Below, piece after piece: positions 1 to 8,617 of a DNA stretch of 48,129 bases. The notes beneath the pieces were generated by a model. The model was not told where the DNA came from. It made no database searches and worked only from the letters and a program-made list of their open reading frames with translations. This DNA comes from Microcoleus sp. FACHB-672 (GTDB lineage: Bacteria > Cyanobacteriota > Cyanobacteriia > Cyanobacteriales > Oscillatoriaceae). The DNA lies in NCBI RefSeq assembly GCF_014695725.1, contig NZ_JACJOU010000030.1, forward strand, positions 1 to 48,129. The letters run 5' to 3'. Positions within the stretch are counted from its first letter, which is position 1; each line of letters starts with the position of its first letter. Both the position numbers and the translations under genes were made by a program.

Positions 1-51
1 GTCGTAAGCATTGACTATTTTTTCTCGCAAATCTACTGAGTACGGTTTCAT
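1..51 (-). CDS. IS630-family transposase, N-terminal 17 codons (continues outside the window)
   Basis: The minus strand from the ATG at 51-49 reads MKPYSVDLREKIVNAYD. This is the characteristic start of IS630/Tc1-type cyanobacterial transposases, the beginning of the N-terminal helix-turn-helix DNA-binding domain. The gene runs off the left edge, so the DDE catalytic domain cannot be seen. The DNA from 52 to about 112 is probably the untranslated end and terminal inverted repeat of the element; the AGCGCTTTTGAGAGAT-type stretch read on the minus strand is what I would expect there, but the partner end is outside the window. The element lies directly downstream of pgsC and may have separated it from the rest of a pgs operon. 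Confidence 0.75.
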   Translation of the reverse strand, partial: MKPYSVDLREKIVNAYD

Positions 52-146
52 TATGATTCTCAATACCTTTAATGTTCCCTTGAGTGTACCTCATATCTCT
101 CAAAAGCGCTGTAATTGGTTTACTCACTGCTGTTACTGTACTTCAT

Positions 147-587
147 CTATTTGAGAAACGCTATAATAATTATTGCTCTTACTACTCTATTTAACTTCTG
201 CTTAGTCAAGGTAAAAGCGATAACAGCGGGTAGTAAAGTTCCAGATAGACTGTCTAAAGAAGGATATAACCAACCTAACTTGATGTATATCAGTCCTATA
301 GAGCTAGCGATTGCTAAAGAAAGAAACGCTAAAATATATATCGGTGTACGACGTTTATAACTTGTTTGTTGTAAGAAACGCTTGTAGATAACGTAAACAA
401 AAAAAGAGAAAGCTAAGCTCGTGATGCACCAAATGGGTGATAGTAAAGATAAAACAATGATAAATCCAGGAACAATTACACCTCCTGGTATCACTCCATA
501 ACGATCTCTATAAACTATCGATACAAAAGCACCAACATTCAGTGCTAATCTATGTATTTCAGGTGTATTCGGAAGCTCAAACATCAA
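147..587 (-). CDS. pgsC: Poly-gamma-glutamate synthesis protein PgsC/CapC-like
   Basis: A 146-residue, very hydrophobic protein, close to the usual CapC/PgsC length of about 150. Near the N-terminus it has a segment like SIVYRDRYGVIPGGVIVPG, which matches the CapC pattern of a short cytoplasmic loop followed by GxxVPGY/F. Several predicted membrane segments follow (about residues 35-65, 80-105 and 115-145). PgsC is the membrane partner of the PgsB ligase in poly-gamma-glutamate synthesis and export. Its start overlaps the end of the pgsB reading frame by 11 bp, as expected for a translationally coupled pair. Because pgsB is interrupted, this gene is probably no longer part of a working synthase. 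No pgsA is visible; downstream lies an IS630-type end. Confidence 0.75.
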   Translation of the reverse strand: MMFELPNTPEIHRLALNVGAFVSIVYRDRYGVIPGGVIVPGFIIVLSLLSPIWCITSLAFSFFVYVIYKRFLQQTSYKRRTPIYILAFLSLAIASSIGLIYIKLGWLYPSLDSLSGTLLPAVIAFTLTKQKLNRVVRAIIIIAFLK

Positions 588-1815
588 CTTTTTCTACTTC
601 AATCGGCTCACTGTTAGCTGCTGTCTCAAGATTAAGCTGTTCTTCAAAGAAATGTAGAAGTAGTTCAGCTTGATCGCTATGGATGTTAACGGTTCCAATC
701 AAAAGGATTTTTTCTGAATTTGCTTTTGAAGTAATTTGAGTTAAAAGCTGTGTGGCTGAAGAACCTTTAAATTTCGAGGAGTGTCCTAAGTTAATAACTC
801 GCGTCTTATCCCGATCAAAGACTCTGTTAACTTCTTCTTCGTAATCTCCAAGAGTGACAACCCAATTAAACGCTAAATCATGAGCTAAATTTGCAAAAAG
901 TTCTACTCTAGCAGGCCGGTCATGTCTATTGTTGAGGATGACAACTTTTTCATATTCTGGATATTGCTTAAATAGCTTGTGGCTGAGTTCAACGAAACTC
1001 TCACGATCGTTCACAGCAAAGAGATTTGCCCATGCAATTTGATACTGTTAAAATTTGATAAATTGAACGCTGAAAGCACCCGAATCGGCGACAGCATTCT
1101 GCATAGCTTTTAAGGCTTTATCTTTGGGTATTTTTAGCAACCTAGCAATTTCCTAACCAACGGCAATGTTATCTTCAATCGCAAAGTGAGAGAACCCTGC
1201 CAAATCACTCACATCTATTGTTTTTCCATCCGCAACAAGCAACAGGGAGTTGTTGCGCTTAGCGTTCTTCTTTAAAATCTTGAGCAGACGAGGTTCCGCT
1301 TCTGCTGTAATTAGAATGCCGTTTTCAGGAATAGTATTGGATAATGATTCAGCAATTTCTTCTAGAGTCTCTCCCATATATTCGGGATGGTCATAACGCA
1401 CATTAGTAATAATGCCAATGTGCGAGCGCATGACCTTTTCTTCCAACCACTTTGCATAGACTGGATTCACTGCCATACACTCCAGCACTGCTGCTTCTGC
1501 TTTCTGCCGGCTAAAGTCCTTAACCATTTTGACCTGTTCGTTTACGTTTGGATATCCTTTGCGCCCAAAATCATAGTCTTGTCCGTCAGGACGCAAAATG
1601 CGAGCAGCACTACCTGTGGTTTTACCAAAGGTGTGGTATCCAGCCTCTCGAAACACCGCAGTAACATACCTAGTAACAGTGGATTTTCCTCTAATTCCAT
1701 TCACATGAACTCGCCACTCAATCTTGTCTCGTTGCTTCTGAAAGTTTAGATAACCCAACTGAAGCCAAGCAATATATAAATAGAAAACTGTTAAGGACAG
1801 CAAGAATACAGTCAT
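577..1815 (-). pseudogene. pgsB: Poly-gamma-glutamate synthase subunit PgsB/CapB, interrupted by two in-frame stop codons
   Basis: Two segments in the same frame together make one CapB/PgsB (Mur-ligase-like amide ligase). The N-terminal 220 codons hold a membrane anchor (residues 3-22), the P-loop GIRGKST (about 40-46), and the later Mur-ligase-type ITNVRYDHPEYMG motif. The C-terminal part resumes at NDRESF and ends in the usual PgsB tail. Between them the frame stays open except for TAG at 1155-1153 and TAA at 1050-1048; the bridging codons read EIARLLKIPKDKALKAMQNA, as expected for the family. No frameshift is needed, so these are nonsense changes. A GTG at 1014 could restart translation of the C-terminal piece. 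Most likely a recently dead gene; assembly error or readthrough cannot be excluded. Confidence 0.8.
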
Positions 1816-2337
1816 GAACGACCTTTTAAGACCTCACCAGCATAAGAAAAAAACAAAAACTTAAGCACATTCTAGTATGTAAAATCGCTTAAATATTTGG
1901 CTACTGCTTACGTTTATAAGAAGCGTAAAAGATTCTGTAAAGATTAGTTCAGCCAGATGAGGATTAATTAGTAAATTCAAAGTAGTTTTCAGGAAGTTGC
2001 TTATTACATCTTACGAAATCGTATTTTCTCTATACGATTTCGTAGTTTCTTTGTCTGTTGCTAATTTTACATAGGGCTTTAATATAACATCTTCCCTCTG
2101 CGGTTATATAAAAAGGTTAGATAGTGTCTAAAAAGTAACCATTTAGGGGGTTGAAAAATCGTAATTGAGAAAAAAGTAGAAGTTGGTAGGGTTGAATCAG
2201 TCGATGCAGGTTCACTAGCCAACTCTGGTTTACTCGAATAATTGGCGCAACTTTGGGGCAAGTTAGTCTATGAGCAGAAGTTAGGACGAAACATTGTCTT
2301 CCAACTTTTACAGCGTTAGTTTTGCTTGGAGGTTGTA
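1816..2337. other. AT-rich intergenic stretch with no recognisable gene
   Basis: No convincing coding signal on either strand. It contains the inverted repeat at 2012-2044, and from about 2155 a plus-strand stretch with repeated stops that may be another decayed gene but was not recognised. It separates the pgs remnant from the VOC/ISAs1 remnants. Confidence 0.5.
2012..2044. repeat. Perfect 13-bp inverted repeat (stem-loop or operator-like)
   Basis: TACGAAATCGTAT at 2012-2024 is the exact reverse complement of ATACGATTTCGTA at 2032-2044, with a 7-base loop TTTCTCT. It lies about 200 bp upstream of the pgsB start. It has no T-run like that of an intrinsic terminator. It could be a protein-binding palindrome or a leftover of a mobile element end. 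Confidence 0.7.
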
Positions 2338-2488
2338 ATGATCCTTGACCACATGGGTTTTGATCATCAATGATTTTGAGCAGAGTAAAGCCTTCTATGT
2401 GCAGGCACTTGCGCTACTCGATATTGAGATTGTGGCACAAGGATAAGGTTGGGCAATGATGGGTCAGTTTGGCAAAGGACAATCTACA
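2338..2488 (+). pseudogene. Glyoxalase/VOC-family protein, broken N-terminal fragment
   Basis: The plus strand starts MILDHMGFD and then, after a +1 frameshift near 2367, continues as NDFEQSKAFYVQALALL and GWAMMGQFGKGQ. This is the start of a vicinal-oxygen-chelate (glyoxalase/bleomycin resistance) protein: MIDHxGFxVSDFExSKAFYxxALAPLG...GWAGFG. There is also an in-frame TAA just before GWAMM. The metal-site histidine of the first strand (LDHMG) is present but the rest of the fold is gone, cut by the transposase remnant that follows. Non-functional. Confidence 0.65.
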
Positions 2489-2489
2489 T

Positions 2490-2703
2490 TGGTGCGTCGA
2501 TGTCGTCTTCAACAGAAGATGCTTTTCGCGTTCGCAAAGACCCTGCACCCCTTAACTAGAGCTTGCTGCGTCGTTTTGCCCTCAACTTATTGCGTCAGGA
2601 ACCCTCAAAGGGCAGTTTAGCGATGAAACGCTATAGAGTCGGACTCGATGACCAGTTCATGCTACAAATTCTTGCCCCTTTCCTTGCATCTGAGGAGGTA
2701 TAA
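2490..2703 (+). pseudogene. ISAs1-type transposase, decayed C-terminal fragment
   Basis: Begins LHWCVDVVFN, then after a small frameshift continues EDAFRVRKDPAPLN, a stop, and SLLRRFALNLLRQEPSKGS...GLDDQFMLQIL before its stop. This is the C-terminal end of an ISAs1-family (H-repeat-associated) DDE transposase, whose normal tail reads LHWVLDVxFxEDxxRIRxxxAxxNxxxLRRxALNLLKQE. At least one frameshift and one in-frame TAG are present. It abuts the VOC fragment, so the junction marks an old insertion or deletion. Inactive. Confidence 0.75.
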
Positions 2704-2738
2704 TCTGAGCTATTATTTTGATGCATTTACCCTAACTG

Positions 2739-3590
2739 TTAAAGAGTAATATGCTGCCGGCAAAATTCCACAGCCGTTGCAACATCACTTGTTTGTTGCG
2801 GATACTCAATAGCCGGCCTATCTATCACCACCACCGGCACACCCAACTCACTCGCAACGATCCGCTTCACATCCTCACCACCGGCAACCCCAGATGCCTT
2901 TGTCACCACTAGAGAAATCTGCCACTGCTGCCATAGGGATCTCTCCAAATCCAACGAAACCGGCGGACGCAGCGCAATTAGGCGATCAGGAGTAAATCCA
3001 GCCGCCAAAGCTGCCTCTAGCGCCGGCACAGAAGGCAAAATCCGGGCAAATAGGGTGCATTTATCTTGCCAAGGTTGAAATAAAATTAGAGTCCGGTATC
3101 CGACAGTTAACAACACTCGCTGTCCTGTTAAAATTTCACTTCTTAACAGCGTGTCGAAACTGTCTAAGCTGGTGAAGATTTGAGAATTTTCTAAGCCAAG
3201 ATCGGCACAATTTGGATTATCGGCGTGTGAGATTAAATCTAGCCTTGGGCGTTCATAACGCAGATAAGGGATTTGATATTGGCAAGCAGTCGCAATCGCA
3301 AGTTTAGAAACTTCTACCGCGTAGGGATGGGAAGCATCTAAAATCGCACAAATTGACTCAGTCTGCAAAAATTGCCCTAGCTGAAGTGCGTCCAACTTGC
3401 CAACCCGCACGCGCAACACTGGTGCCGGTGGGTACAAAGCCGTAGCTGCTTCCGTCGTTACAGAGATTGTACAAGGCCATTGCTCCTGAGCAATCCTATT
3501 TGCCAGAGTCGCACTTTCTTGAGTTCCGCCAATCAGCCAGATGCGACCATTATTAGAGCGAGTCAACAAACTATTTGCAGAACCCATCAT
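2739..3590 (-). CDS. cobK: Precorrin-6A / cobalt-precorrin-6A reductase
   Basis: A roughly 283-residue CobK/CbiJ-family protein. It reduces the (cobalt-)precorrin-6A macrocycle with NADPH during cobalamin synthesis in the cytosol. Visible hallmarks are IWLIGGTQES near the N-terminus (dinucleotide-binding GGTxES loop), ILDASHPYA in the middle (family DATHPFA motif), LRYERP, and the C-terminal TKASGVAGG followed by VPVVVIDRP. Two ATGs (3590 and 3587) are possible starts; the upstream TTG is less likely. Another pathway gene, cbiT, lies about 31 kb away, so the cobalamin genes are scattered here. No cobalamin riboswitch was seen upstream. Confidence 0.92.
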   Translation of the reverse strand: MMGSANSLLTRSNNGRIWLIGGTQESATLANRIAQEQWPCTISVTTEAATALYPPAPVLRVRVGKLDALQLGQFLQTESICAILDASHPYAVEVSKLAIATACQYQIPYLRYERPRLDLISHADNPNCADLGLENSQIFTSLDSFDTLLRSEILTGQRVLLTVGYRTLILFQPWQDKCTLFARILPSVPALEAALAAGFTPDRLIALRPPVSLDLERSLWQQWQISLVVTKASGVAGGEDVKRIVASELGVPVVVIDRPAIEYPQQTSDVATAVEFCRQHITL

Positions 3591-3633
3591 CAACCATTAT
3601 CAAAATCTGTCTATACCTAACGACAGACTATCC

Positions 3634-3686
3634 CCTACATCTGCGTATAACTAACAGTAAGCAAGATCTCGCCTACATCTGCGTAT
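3634..3686. repeat. 15-bp direct repeat in a cyanobacterial-type intergenic repeat
   Basis: CCTACATCTGCGTAT occurs exactly at 3634-3648 and 3672-3686, and a related ATCATCTGCGG follows near 3709. The neighbouring GCCTGCGGCACGCTGCGCT resembles dispersed short repeats known between cyanobacterial genes. It lies between the cobK start and the end of the methyltransferase gene. No function assigned. Confidence 0.6.
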
Positions 3687-3800
3687 GCCTGCGGCACGCT
3701 GCGCTATCATCTGCGGTTAAAAAAATCTTAACCTTTGCAAAAACCTTAGCAGCAGAAGCGTGTCAAGAACTGCGGGCACAGAAGCAGAACAGAGAACTTC

Positions 3801-4550
3801 TTAAAATCGAGTTTTATACAATTGAAATAACTCACCCGGTTGCCGCTTAACGATCTGAGCACCGGCAGCTTTTATCGTTTTTTCCCAATCCGCTACAGGT
3901 TCGAGAAACACTTCAGCCCCCAGATAAGTTTCTAAAATCGCCCAATTTTCCGATAAAGGTGCCTCAGGATCGAGCACATCAAAAACAAACAAACCACCTG
4001 GTTTAAGCACCCGCTTAACCTCAGCCATCACCGCATCCCAATATTCGAGAGAGAAATAACAGCTAAAACCTGTAGCAATTGCCAAATCAAACTGAGCCGG
4101 CTCATATTTTAACTGGTGAGCCGGCCCCTGTTCTACCCCTTTAAACAATTTTGAATTAAGTTGGGGACCACGGGCATTTAAAGCCTCCCGTGCTACAGTG
4201 CTGATTTCTTGGCCGTAAAAATAGGCTTCCCAATCGCGCCACGGATAGATTAAAAAGCTAACACCACAGCCAACATCCAAGCAGCGTTGATTCTTTTGGG
4301 GTTGGGCAATTTCCCAGAAAGGAGAAACAATTTTAGCTTGTAAAGTACCGGCAGCCCACTCGTGAAAAATCGGCATCGCTTCAACTTCTGCCGGCAGATC
4401 GAAAGGTTCTTTTCGATACTGCCGGTTAAAGCGCAAAGCCACCTGAGACAATTGAGATTGCCAGTTGTCTGATGTCAGGCTGAAATCATAGGAACGTTCC
4501 GGCGGAATATCTTTACCGCCCTGAACCGGCAAATCGCGCTTTTTAGACAT
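3801..4550 (-). CDS. Class I SAM-dependent methyltransferase
   Basis: About 249 residues with a Rossmann-type methyltransferase core. Motif I is LDVGCGVSFL (about residue 93), an acidic second strand ends in GQEIS, motif IV is FDLAIATGFSCYF, and VKRVLKPGGLFVFDVLDP is the typical post-core strand-helix. The N-terminal 80 residues are specific to this group and contain a conserved-looking RQYRKEPFDLPAE stretch. The substrate cannot be read from the sequence. The gene follows the small membrane protein gene with a gap of only a few bases, so the two are probably co-transcribed. The ORF can begin at a GTG one codon upstream, but ATG at 4550 is preferred. Confidence 0.8.
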   Translation of the reverse strand: MSKKRDLPVQGGKDIPPERSYDFSLTSDNWQSQLSQVALRFNRQYRKEPFDLPAEVEAMPIFHEWAAGTLQAKIVSPFWEIAQPQKNQRCLDVGCGVSFLIYPWRDWEAYFYGQEISTVAREALNARGPQLNSKLFKGVEQGPAHQLKYEPAQFDLAIATGFSCYFSLEYWDAVMAEVKRVLKPGGLFVFDVLDPEAPLSENWAILETYLGAEVFLEPVADWEKTIKAAGAQIVKRQPGELFQLYKTRF

Positions 4551-4557
4551 CACTTCA

Positions 4558-4752
4558 TTATCGGCCCTTTAGTGCCTTCGTGAAATTCTTGCGATAGGAC
4601 GGATTTGCCACCCACAACCCCGGCCACAACAGGGCTAACTTCACCCGGTTAGGTAGAGAGCGCTCAAAATTCGTGCGCTCAAACCCCTTCCAAAACTTCC
4701 ACATCCCCACTCCATAACCTACTAGCAAGGCGAAAAAGATAAACTGACCCAT
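4558..4752 (-). CDS. Small single-pass membrane protein of unknown function
   Basis: 64 residues. One hydrophobic helix at the N-terminus (FIFFALLVGYGVGMW, residues 4-18) is followed by a basic, Trp-rich tail. The pattern suggests an N-terminal anchor with a short cytoplasmic tail. I do not recognise a named family, although small proteins of this type beside a methyltransferase gene are common in cyanobacteria. It probably forms a two-gene operon with the methyltransferase immediately downstream on the minus strand. Confidence 0.6.
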   Translation of the reverse strand: MGQFIFFALLVGYGVGMWKFWKGFERTNFERSLPNRVKLALLWPGLWVANPSYRKNFTKALKGR

Positions 4753-4754
4753 AA

Positions 4755-5146
4755 TTACAATCTATTCCCAGAATGACTAAAGAAATTAAGATTGAAAACA
4801 TCAAGCCGAATCTGACCATCAGGTAAGAGTAGATCACAGCGAATAAGGCTTAAACCCTTCGCTGCAACAGCTTGACTACGCGGATCGACCTGCGGGCCGG
4901 TAATGGCCTCATGTTTTCGTTCAGGTACGCTAACCAGCGAATTTTAGCAACATTTCAAAGAAGCTTAGCTTCTGTTCTAGTTTATCCAGTTTACCCACCT
5001 GTCTGCTTGGGTCTGATTCCCAAACCGGAAAACTTTACACCGCTATATCCTTCTACAAAGGTTCGGCGTTGTTTAATGCCCAGCAACTCTAGCGCTTTCA
5101 ACACGCAACTGTGCCACAGCGAACCCCCACTAATGTTTAATAAATA
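4755..5146 (-). other. Possible decayed coding remnants, upstream of the small membrane protein
   Basis: Two stop-bounded minus-strand stretches look protein-like but lack a good start codon. One (about 5146-4991) reads ISGGSLWHSC then VLKALELLGIKQRRTFVEGY. The other, in a different frame (about 4949-4755), reads ITGPQVDPRSQAVAAKGLSL then IRCDLLLPDGQIRLDVF. Neither was recognised as a family. They could be fragments of a dead gene or chance open frames. The rest of 4753-5391 is leader DNA of the nucleotidyltransferase gene. Confidence 0.3.
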
Positions 5147-5279
5147 TTAAAGATTAAGCATGATCTGATTCATACAGTCACACATTGGCCAAATCTCGTC
5201 CCCACAACGGCTGTAAATTCATCCGATAATCTATATTGAGGAGCGGCTGTAAAAGCCAACCTATTCTGAAGCAAGAGCG

Positions 5280-5388
5280 CATCTGAGTAGGAGCCTAGAG
5301 TTCTACCTCAGATGGAGACTAGAGAGCGACCATCCGAACGCGCAGAATTCGCCACGATGTAATGAAGCGTGCACACAGCTAAGGAGGA
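5280..5388 (+). promoter_or_regulatory. Leader hairpin and strong ribosome-binding site before the nucleotidyltransferase gene
   Basis: CATCTGAG at 5280-5287 pairs with CTCAGATG at 5307-5314, and the stem can extend with a bulge (TAG with CTA), giving a leader stem-loop. AAGGAGGA at 5381-5388 is a near-perfect Shine-Dalgarno three bases before the ATG and fixes the start of the following gene. Whether the hairpin regulates is inference. Confidence 0.5.
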
Positions 5389-5391
5389 ATT

Positions 5392-7899
5392 ATGCGAGCA
5401 GTGCTAATGGCTGGAGGCTCAGGAACGCGGCTGAGACCGCTGACTTGCGATCTGCCCAAACCGATGGTGCCTATCCTGAATCGACCGATTGCTGAGCACA
5501 TCATCAATCTTCTCAGAAGGCACAATATTACAGAAATTATTGCGACACTGCATTATTTGCCAGATGTCATGCGCGACTACTTTCAAGATGGCAGCGAATT
5601 TGGCGTGCAGATGACGTATGCCGTAGAAGAAGATCAGCCATTAGGAACCGCCGGCTGCGTTAAGAATATTGCAGAACTGCTAGACCAAACCTTTTTAGTG
5701 ATTAGCGGTGACAGCATCACCGACTTTAATTTAGCCGCCGCGATTCAGTATCACAAACAAAAGAAGTCAAAAGCCACCATTGTTCTCACCCACGTTCCCA
5801 ATCCGATTGAATTCGGCGTGGTGATTACCGATAAAGAAGGCCGGATTCGCCGATTTTTAGAAAAACCTTCCACGAGCGAAATTTTTTCCGATACCGTGAA
5901 CACCGGCATCTATATTTTAGAACCCGAAGTTTTAGATTATTTGCCGGCTAATCGAGAAAGCGACTTTTCCAACGATTTATTTCCCATGCTTTTAGACCGA
6001 GATGAGCCGATGTACGGCTACATTGCAGAGGGATACTGGTGCGATGTCGGGAACCTAGACACTTACCGCTCCTCCCAGTACGATGGTCTGCATAACAAAG
6101 TCAAACTCGATTTTGCCTACGAAGAGCGCTCTGTAGGACTGTGGATAGGCCAAAACACTTATATCGATTCCACCGCTCACATTGAATCACCGGCTCTGAT
6201 CGGCAACAACTGCCGGATCGGCCCTCGTGTGCAGATCGATGCCGGTACCGTGATTGGCGACAACGTCACCATCGGTGCTGATGCCGACATCAAACGCCCC
6301 ATCATCTGGAATGGCGTTATTGTCGGCGATGAAGCCCATCTACGAGCCTGCGTAACTGCAAGAGGGGTGCGGGTAGATCGGCGGGCTCATGTCTTAGAAG
6401 GTGCCGTCGTTGGGGCGCTCTCAAGCGTCGGAGAAGAAGCCCAAGTCAGCCCCGGCGTGCGAGTCTGGCCCAGCAAAAATATCGAATCTGGGGCAACTTT
6501 AAACATTAACTTAATTTGGGGTCACGCCGCCCAGCGCAATCTTTTCGGCCAGCGGGGTGTCTCCGGACTGGCCAATATCGACATCACCCCAGAATTTGCT
6601 GTCAAATTAGGAGCCGCTTATGGTTCCACCTTAAAACCCGGTGCCAATGTCGCGGTATCGCGCGATCAGCGCAGTATCTCCCGCATGGTTTCCCGCTCCC
6701 TGATTGCCGGTTTAATGTCTGTGGGAACCAATATCCAAAACCTAGAAGCCACCGCGATTCCTGTAACCCGCACAGTTGTGCCCACCTTATCCGTTGCCGG
6801 TGGCATTCACGTGCGCGTGCACCCTGACCGGGCGGATTCCCTCTTAATAGAATTCTTTGATGAGAACGGCATTAATATCACCAAAGCCCGCGAGAAAAAA
6901 ATAGAGGGGGCTTATTTCAAAGAAGACTTTCGGCGAGCACAGATTCATGAAATCGGCCACATGGCTTACCCCAGTCAAGTGCTCGATCTCTACAGCATCG
7001 CCTTTGAAAAGAATCTTAATAGAGAAGCAATTCACCACACTCGCGCCAAGGTGGTGATTGACTATGTTTATGCCGTTTCTGGAGCCGTGCTGCCGCAACT
7101 GCTGGCAAAATTTGGCTGTGATGCCGTGGTGCTCAATGCCAGTCTCAACCAAAGCGCACCCTCAACAGACGACCGGGAGAGCCTGCTCATTCAACTGGGC
7201 CATGTGGTGGAAGCGCTCAGGGCTAATTTTGGCGTGCAGGTATCTGCCAATGGGGAACAGATGATTCTTGTGGATGAATCTGGCAGCCCAATTCGTGGGG
7301 AAATGCTGACCGCGATGATGGTGAATATGATTCTGACCGCAAATCCCAGGGGAACAGTGGTGGTGCCGATTCACACCTCAAGTGCGGTTGAGCAAATTGC
7401 CCGCCGGCACGATGGTCGAGTGATTCGCACGAAAGCCAATCCCACAGCCTTGATGGAGGCGTGTCAGATGAATCCGAATGTGGTTTTAGGCGGCAGCGGC
7501 GAGATGGGCTTTATTTTCCCGCAACTGCATCCGGGGTTTGATGCAATGTTCTGCATTGCCAAGTTAATTGAGATGCTGACCTTGCAAGAGCGTTCCCTGG
7601 CCCAAATTCGCTCGGAATTGCCCCGCGTTGTTCATCGTTCCTACACCATGCGCTGCCCTTGGACGATTAAAGGGGCTTTGATGCGCCATCTGGTAGAAAT
7701 CCACTCTACTGATAGTTTGGAGTTAGTGGATGGGGTGAAGGTCTTTGATCGGGGTCGGGATAATTGGGTGTTAATTTTGCCCGATGCCGGCGAACCGTTG
7801 GTGCACATCTTCGCGAACAGCAACAGTGCCGAATGGGTGGATGAAACCTTGCGGGATTACCGCAACCGCATTCAGGTGTTTATCACGCAAGAGTCGTGA
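5392..7899 (+). CDS. Mannose-1-phosphate guanylyltransferase-like protein fused to a degenerate phosphomannomutase domain
   Basis: 835 residues in three parts. Residues 1-235 are a sugar-phosphate nucleotidyltransferase: [11 protein letters not shown] at 8-18, the KPM lysine, DSITD and the NTGIYILEP strand. Residues about 255-370 are left-handed beta-helix hexapeptide repeats ([28 protein letters not shown]). Residues about 385-835 align with phosphohexomutases ([31 protein letters not shown]). The mutase part lacks its catalytic signatures: where TASHNP is expected the sequence reads RVHPDRAD, and the metal loop DGDADR is replaced by SANGEQM. The protein therefore likely makes an NDP-sugar for glycans, with the mutase domain acting as a regulatory or structural module. 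The SD AAGGAGGA supports the start. Confidence 0.85.
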   Translation: MRAVLMAGGSGTRLRPLTCDLPKPMVPILNRPIAEHIINLLRRHNITEIIATLHYLPDVMRDYFQDGSEFGVQMTYAVEEDQPLGTAGCVKNIAELLDQTFLVISGDSITDFNLAAAIQYHKQKKSKATIVLTHVPNPIEFGVVITDKEGRIRRFLEKPSTSEIFSDTVNTGIYILEPEVLDYLPANRESDFSNDLFPMLLDRDEPMYGYIAEGYWCDVGNLDTYRSSQYDGLHNKVKLDFAYEERSVGLWIGQNTYIDSTAHIESPALIGNNCRIGPRVQIDAGTVIGDNVTIGADADIKRPIIWNGVIVGDEAHLRACVTARGVRVDRRAHVLEGAVVGALSSVGEEAQVSPGVRVWPSKNIESGATLNINLIWGHAAQRNLFGQRGVSGLANIDITPEFAVKLGAAYGSTLKPGANVAVSRDQRSISRMVSRSLIAGLMSVGTNIQNLEATAIPVTRTVVPTLSVAGGIHVRVHPDRADSLLIEFFDENGINITKAREKKIEGAYFKEDFRRAQIHEIGHMAYPSQVLDLYSIAFEKNLNREAIHHTRAKVVIDYVYAVSGAVLPQLLAKFGCDAVVLNASLNQSAPSTDDRESLLIQLGHVVEALRANFGVQVSANGEQMILVDESGSPIRGEMLTAMMVNMILTANPRGTVVVPIHTSSAVEQIARRHDGRVIRTKANPTALMEACQMNPNVVLGGSGEMGFIFPQLHPGFDAMFCIAKLIEMLTLQERSLAQIRSELPRVVHRSYTMRCPWTIKGALMRHLVEIHSTDSLELVDGVKVFDRGRDNWVLILPDAGEPLVHIFANSNSAEWVDETLRDYRNRIQVFITQES

Positions 7900-7985
7900 C
7901 CGGCAAGCCCATACTAAACTTGAGGTAAGGATTGATCTCTCAAAAAAGCTAATCGCTAGCCACTGCAAGAGGAACACGCTCGTTT

Positions 7986-8537
7986 ATGAACAGCTGCATT
8001 TTGATGGCGGAAATTATTCAAGATCCGCAATTGCGCTACACCCCTGACAACCAAATCCCGATTGCTGAGATGCTGGTGCAGTTTCCCGGCAGCCGTGCAG
8101 AAGATCCACCGGCAACGTTGAAGGTGGTGGGATGGGGAAATTTGGCCCAAGAAATCCAAGAACGCTATCACCAGGGCGATCAGGTTGTAATTGAAGGCCG
8201 GTTGAATATGAACACGATTGACCGGCCTGAAGGGTTTAAGGAAAAACGCGCTGAGTTAACGGCTCAACGGATACACATCCTAGGGGCTAATGCCGGCTTC
8301 AGTTCTCCTGCCGCTCCTGCATCTGCCCCCAGCAACGTGGTTCCCTTGGGTTCGCGGACTCCACCCACTCCCGCACCTCGCTGGAGTGACGCCCCAACCG
8401 GCGGAGAGTCAAAGCCCTCATGGCAGCAATCTCCTGCTGGCAATACCCAAACCCCACCGCCGGCATCCCGTCCCGCTCCGATCCCTCCCACCCCTGAGAG
8501 CGATTCAGATTCTCCCCTTGATGAAATTCCTTTTTAG
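7986..8537 (+). CDS. ssb: Single-stranded DNA-binding protein
   Basis: 183 residues. The OB-fold spans residues 1-105 (MNSCILMAEIIQDPQLRYTP at the start, then LKVVGWGNLAQEI and GDQVVIEGRLNMN). A Pro/Ser/Ala-rich linker follows and ends in the acidic tip DSDSPLDEIPF, the partner-docking peptide of bacterial SSB. It coats single-stranded DNA during replication, recombination and repair. The start MNSCILMAEI is the usual one for cyanobacterial SSB. The gene follows the nucleotidyltransferase gene by about 85 bp on the same strand. Confidence 0.93.
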   Translation: MNSCILMAEIIQDPQLRYTPDNQIPIAEMLVQFPGSRAEDPPATLKVVGWGNLAQEIQERYHQGDQVVIEGRLNMNTIDRPEGFKEKRAELTAQRIHILGANAGFSSPAAPASAPSNVVPLGSRTPPTPAPRWSDAPTGGESKPSWQQSPAGNTQTPPPASRPAPIPPTPESDSDSPLDEIPF

Positions 8538-8617
8538 GGGAATCGGGCAAGGCTGCACCAACAAGAACAGTAGGAATGAGGGATGAAATGTATTTTTCCC
8601 CCTCTTTCCTATCCCCT

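Noticed and set aside
115-360. Plus-strand open frame opposite pgsC
   Set aside because: It overlaps the well-supported PgsC frame on the other strand and has no family features.
6516-7374. Several open frames inside the nucleotidyltransferase/PMM fusion
   Set aside because: They are shadows of the long GC-rich coding frame and show no protein character of their own.
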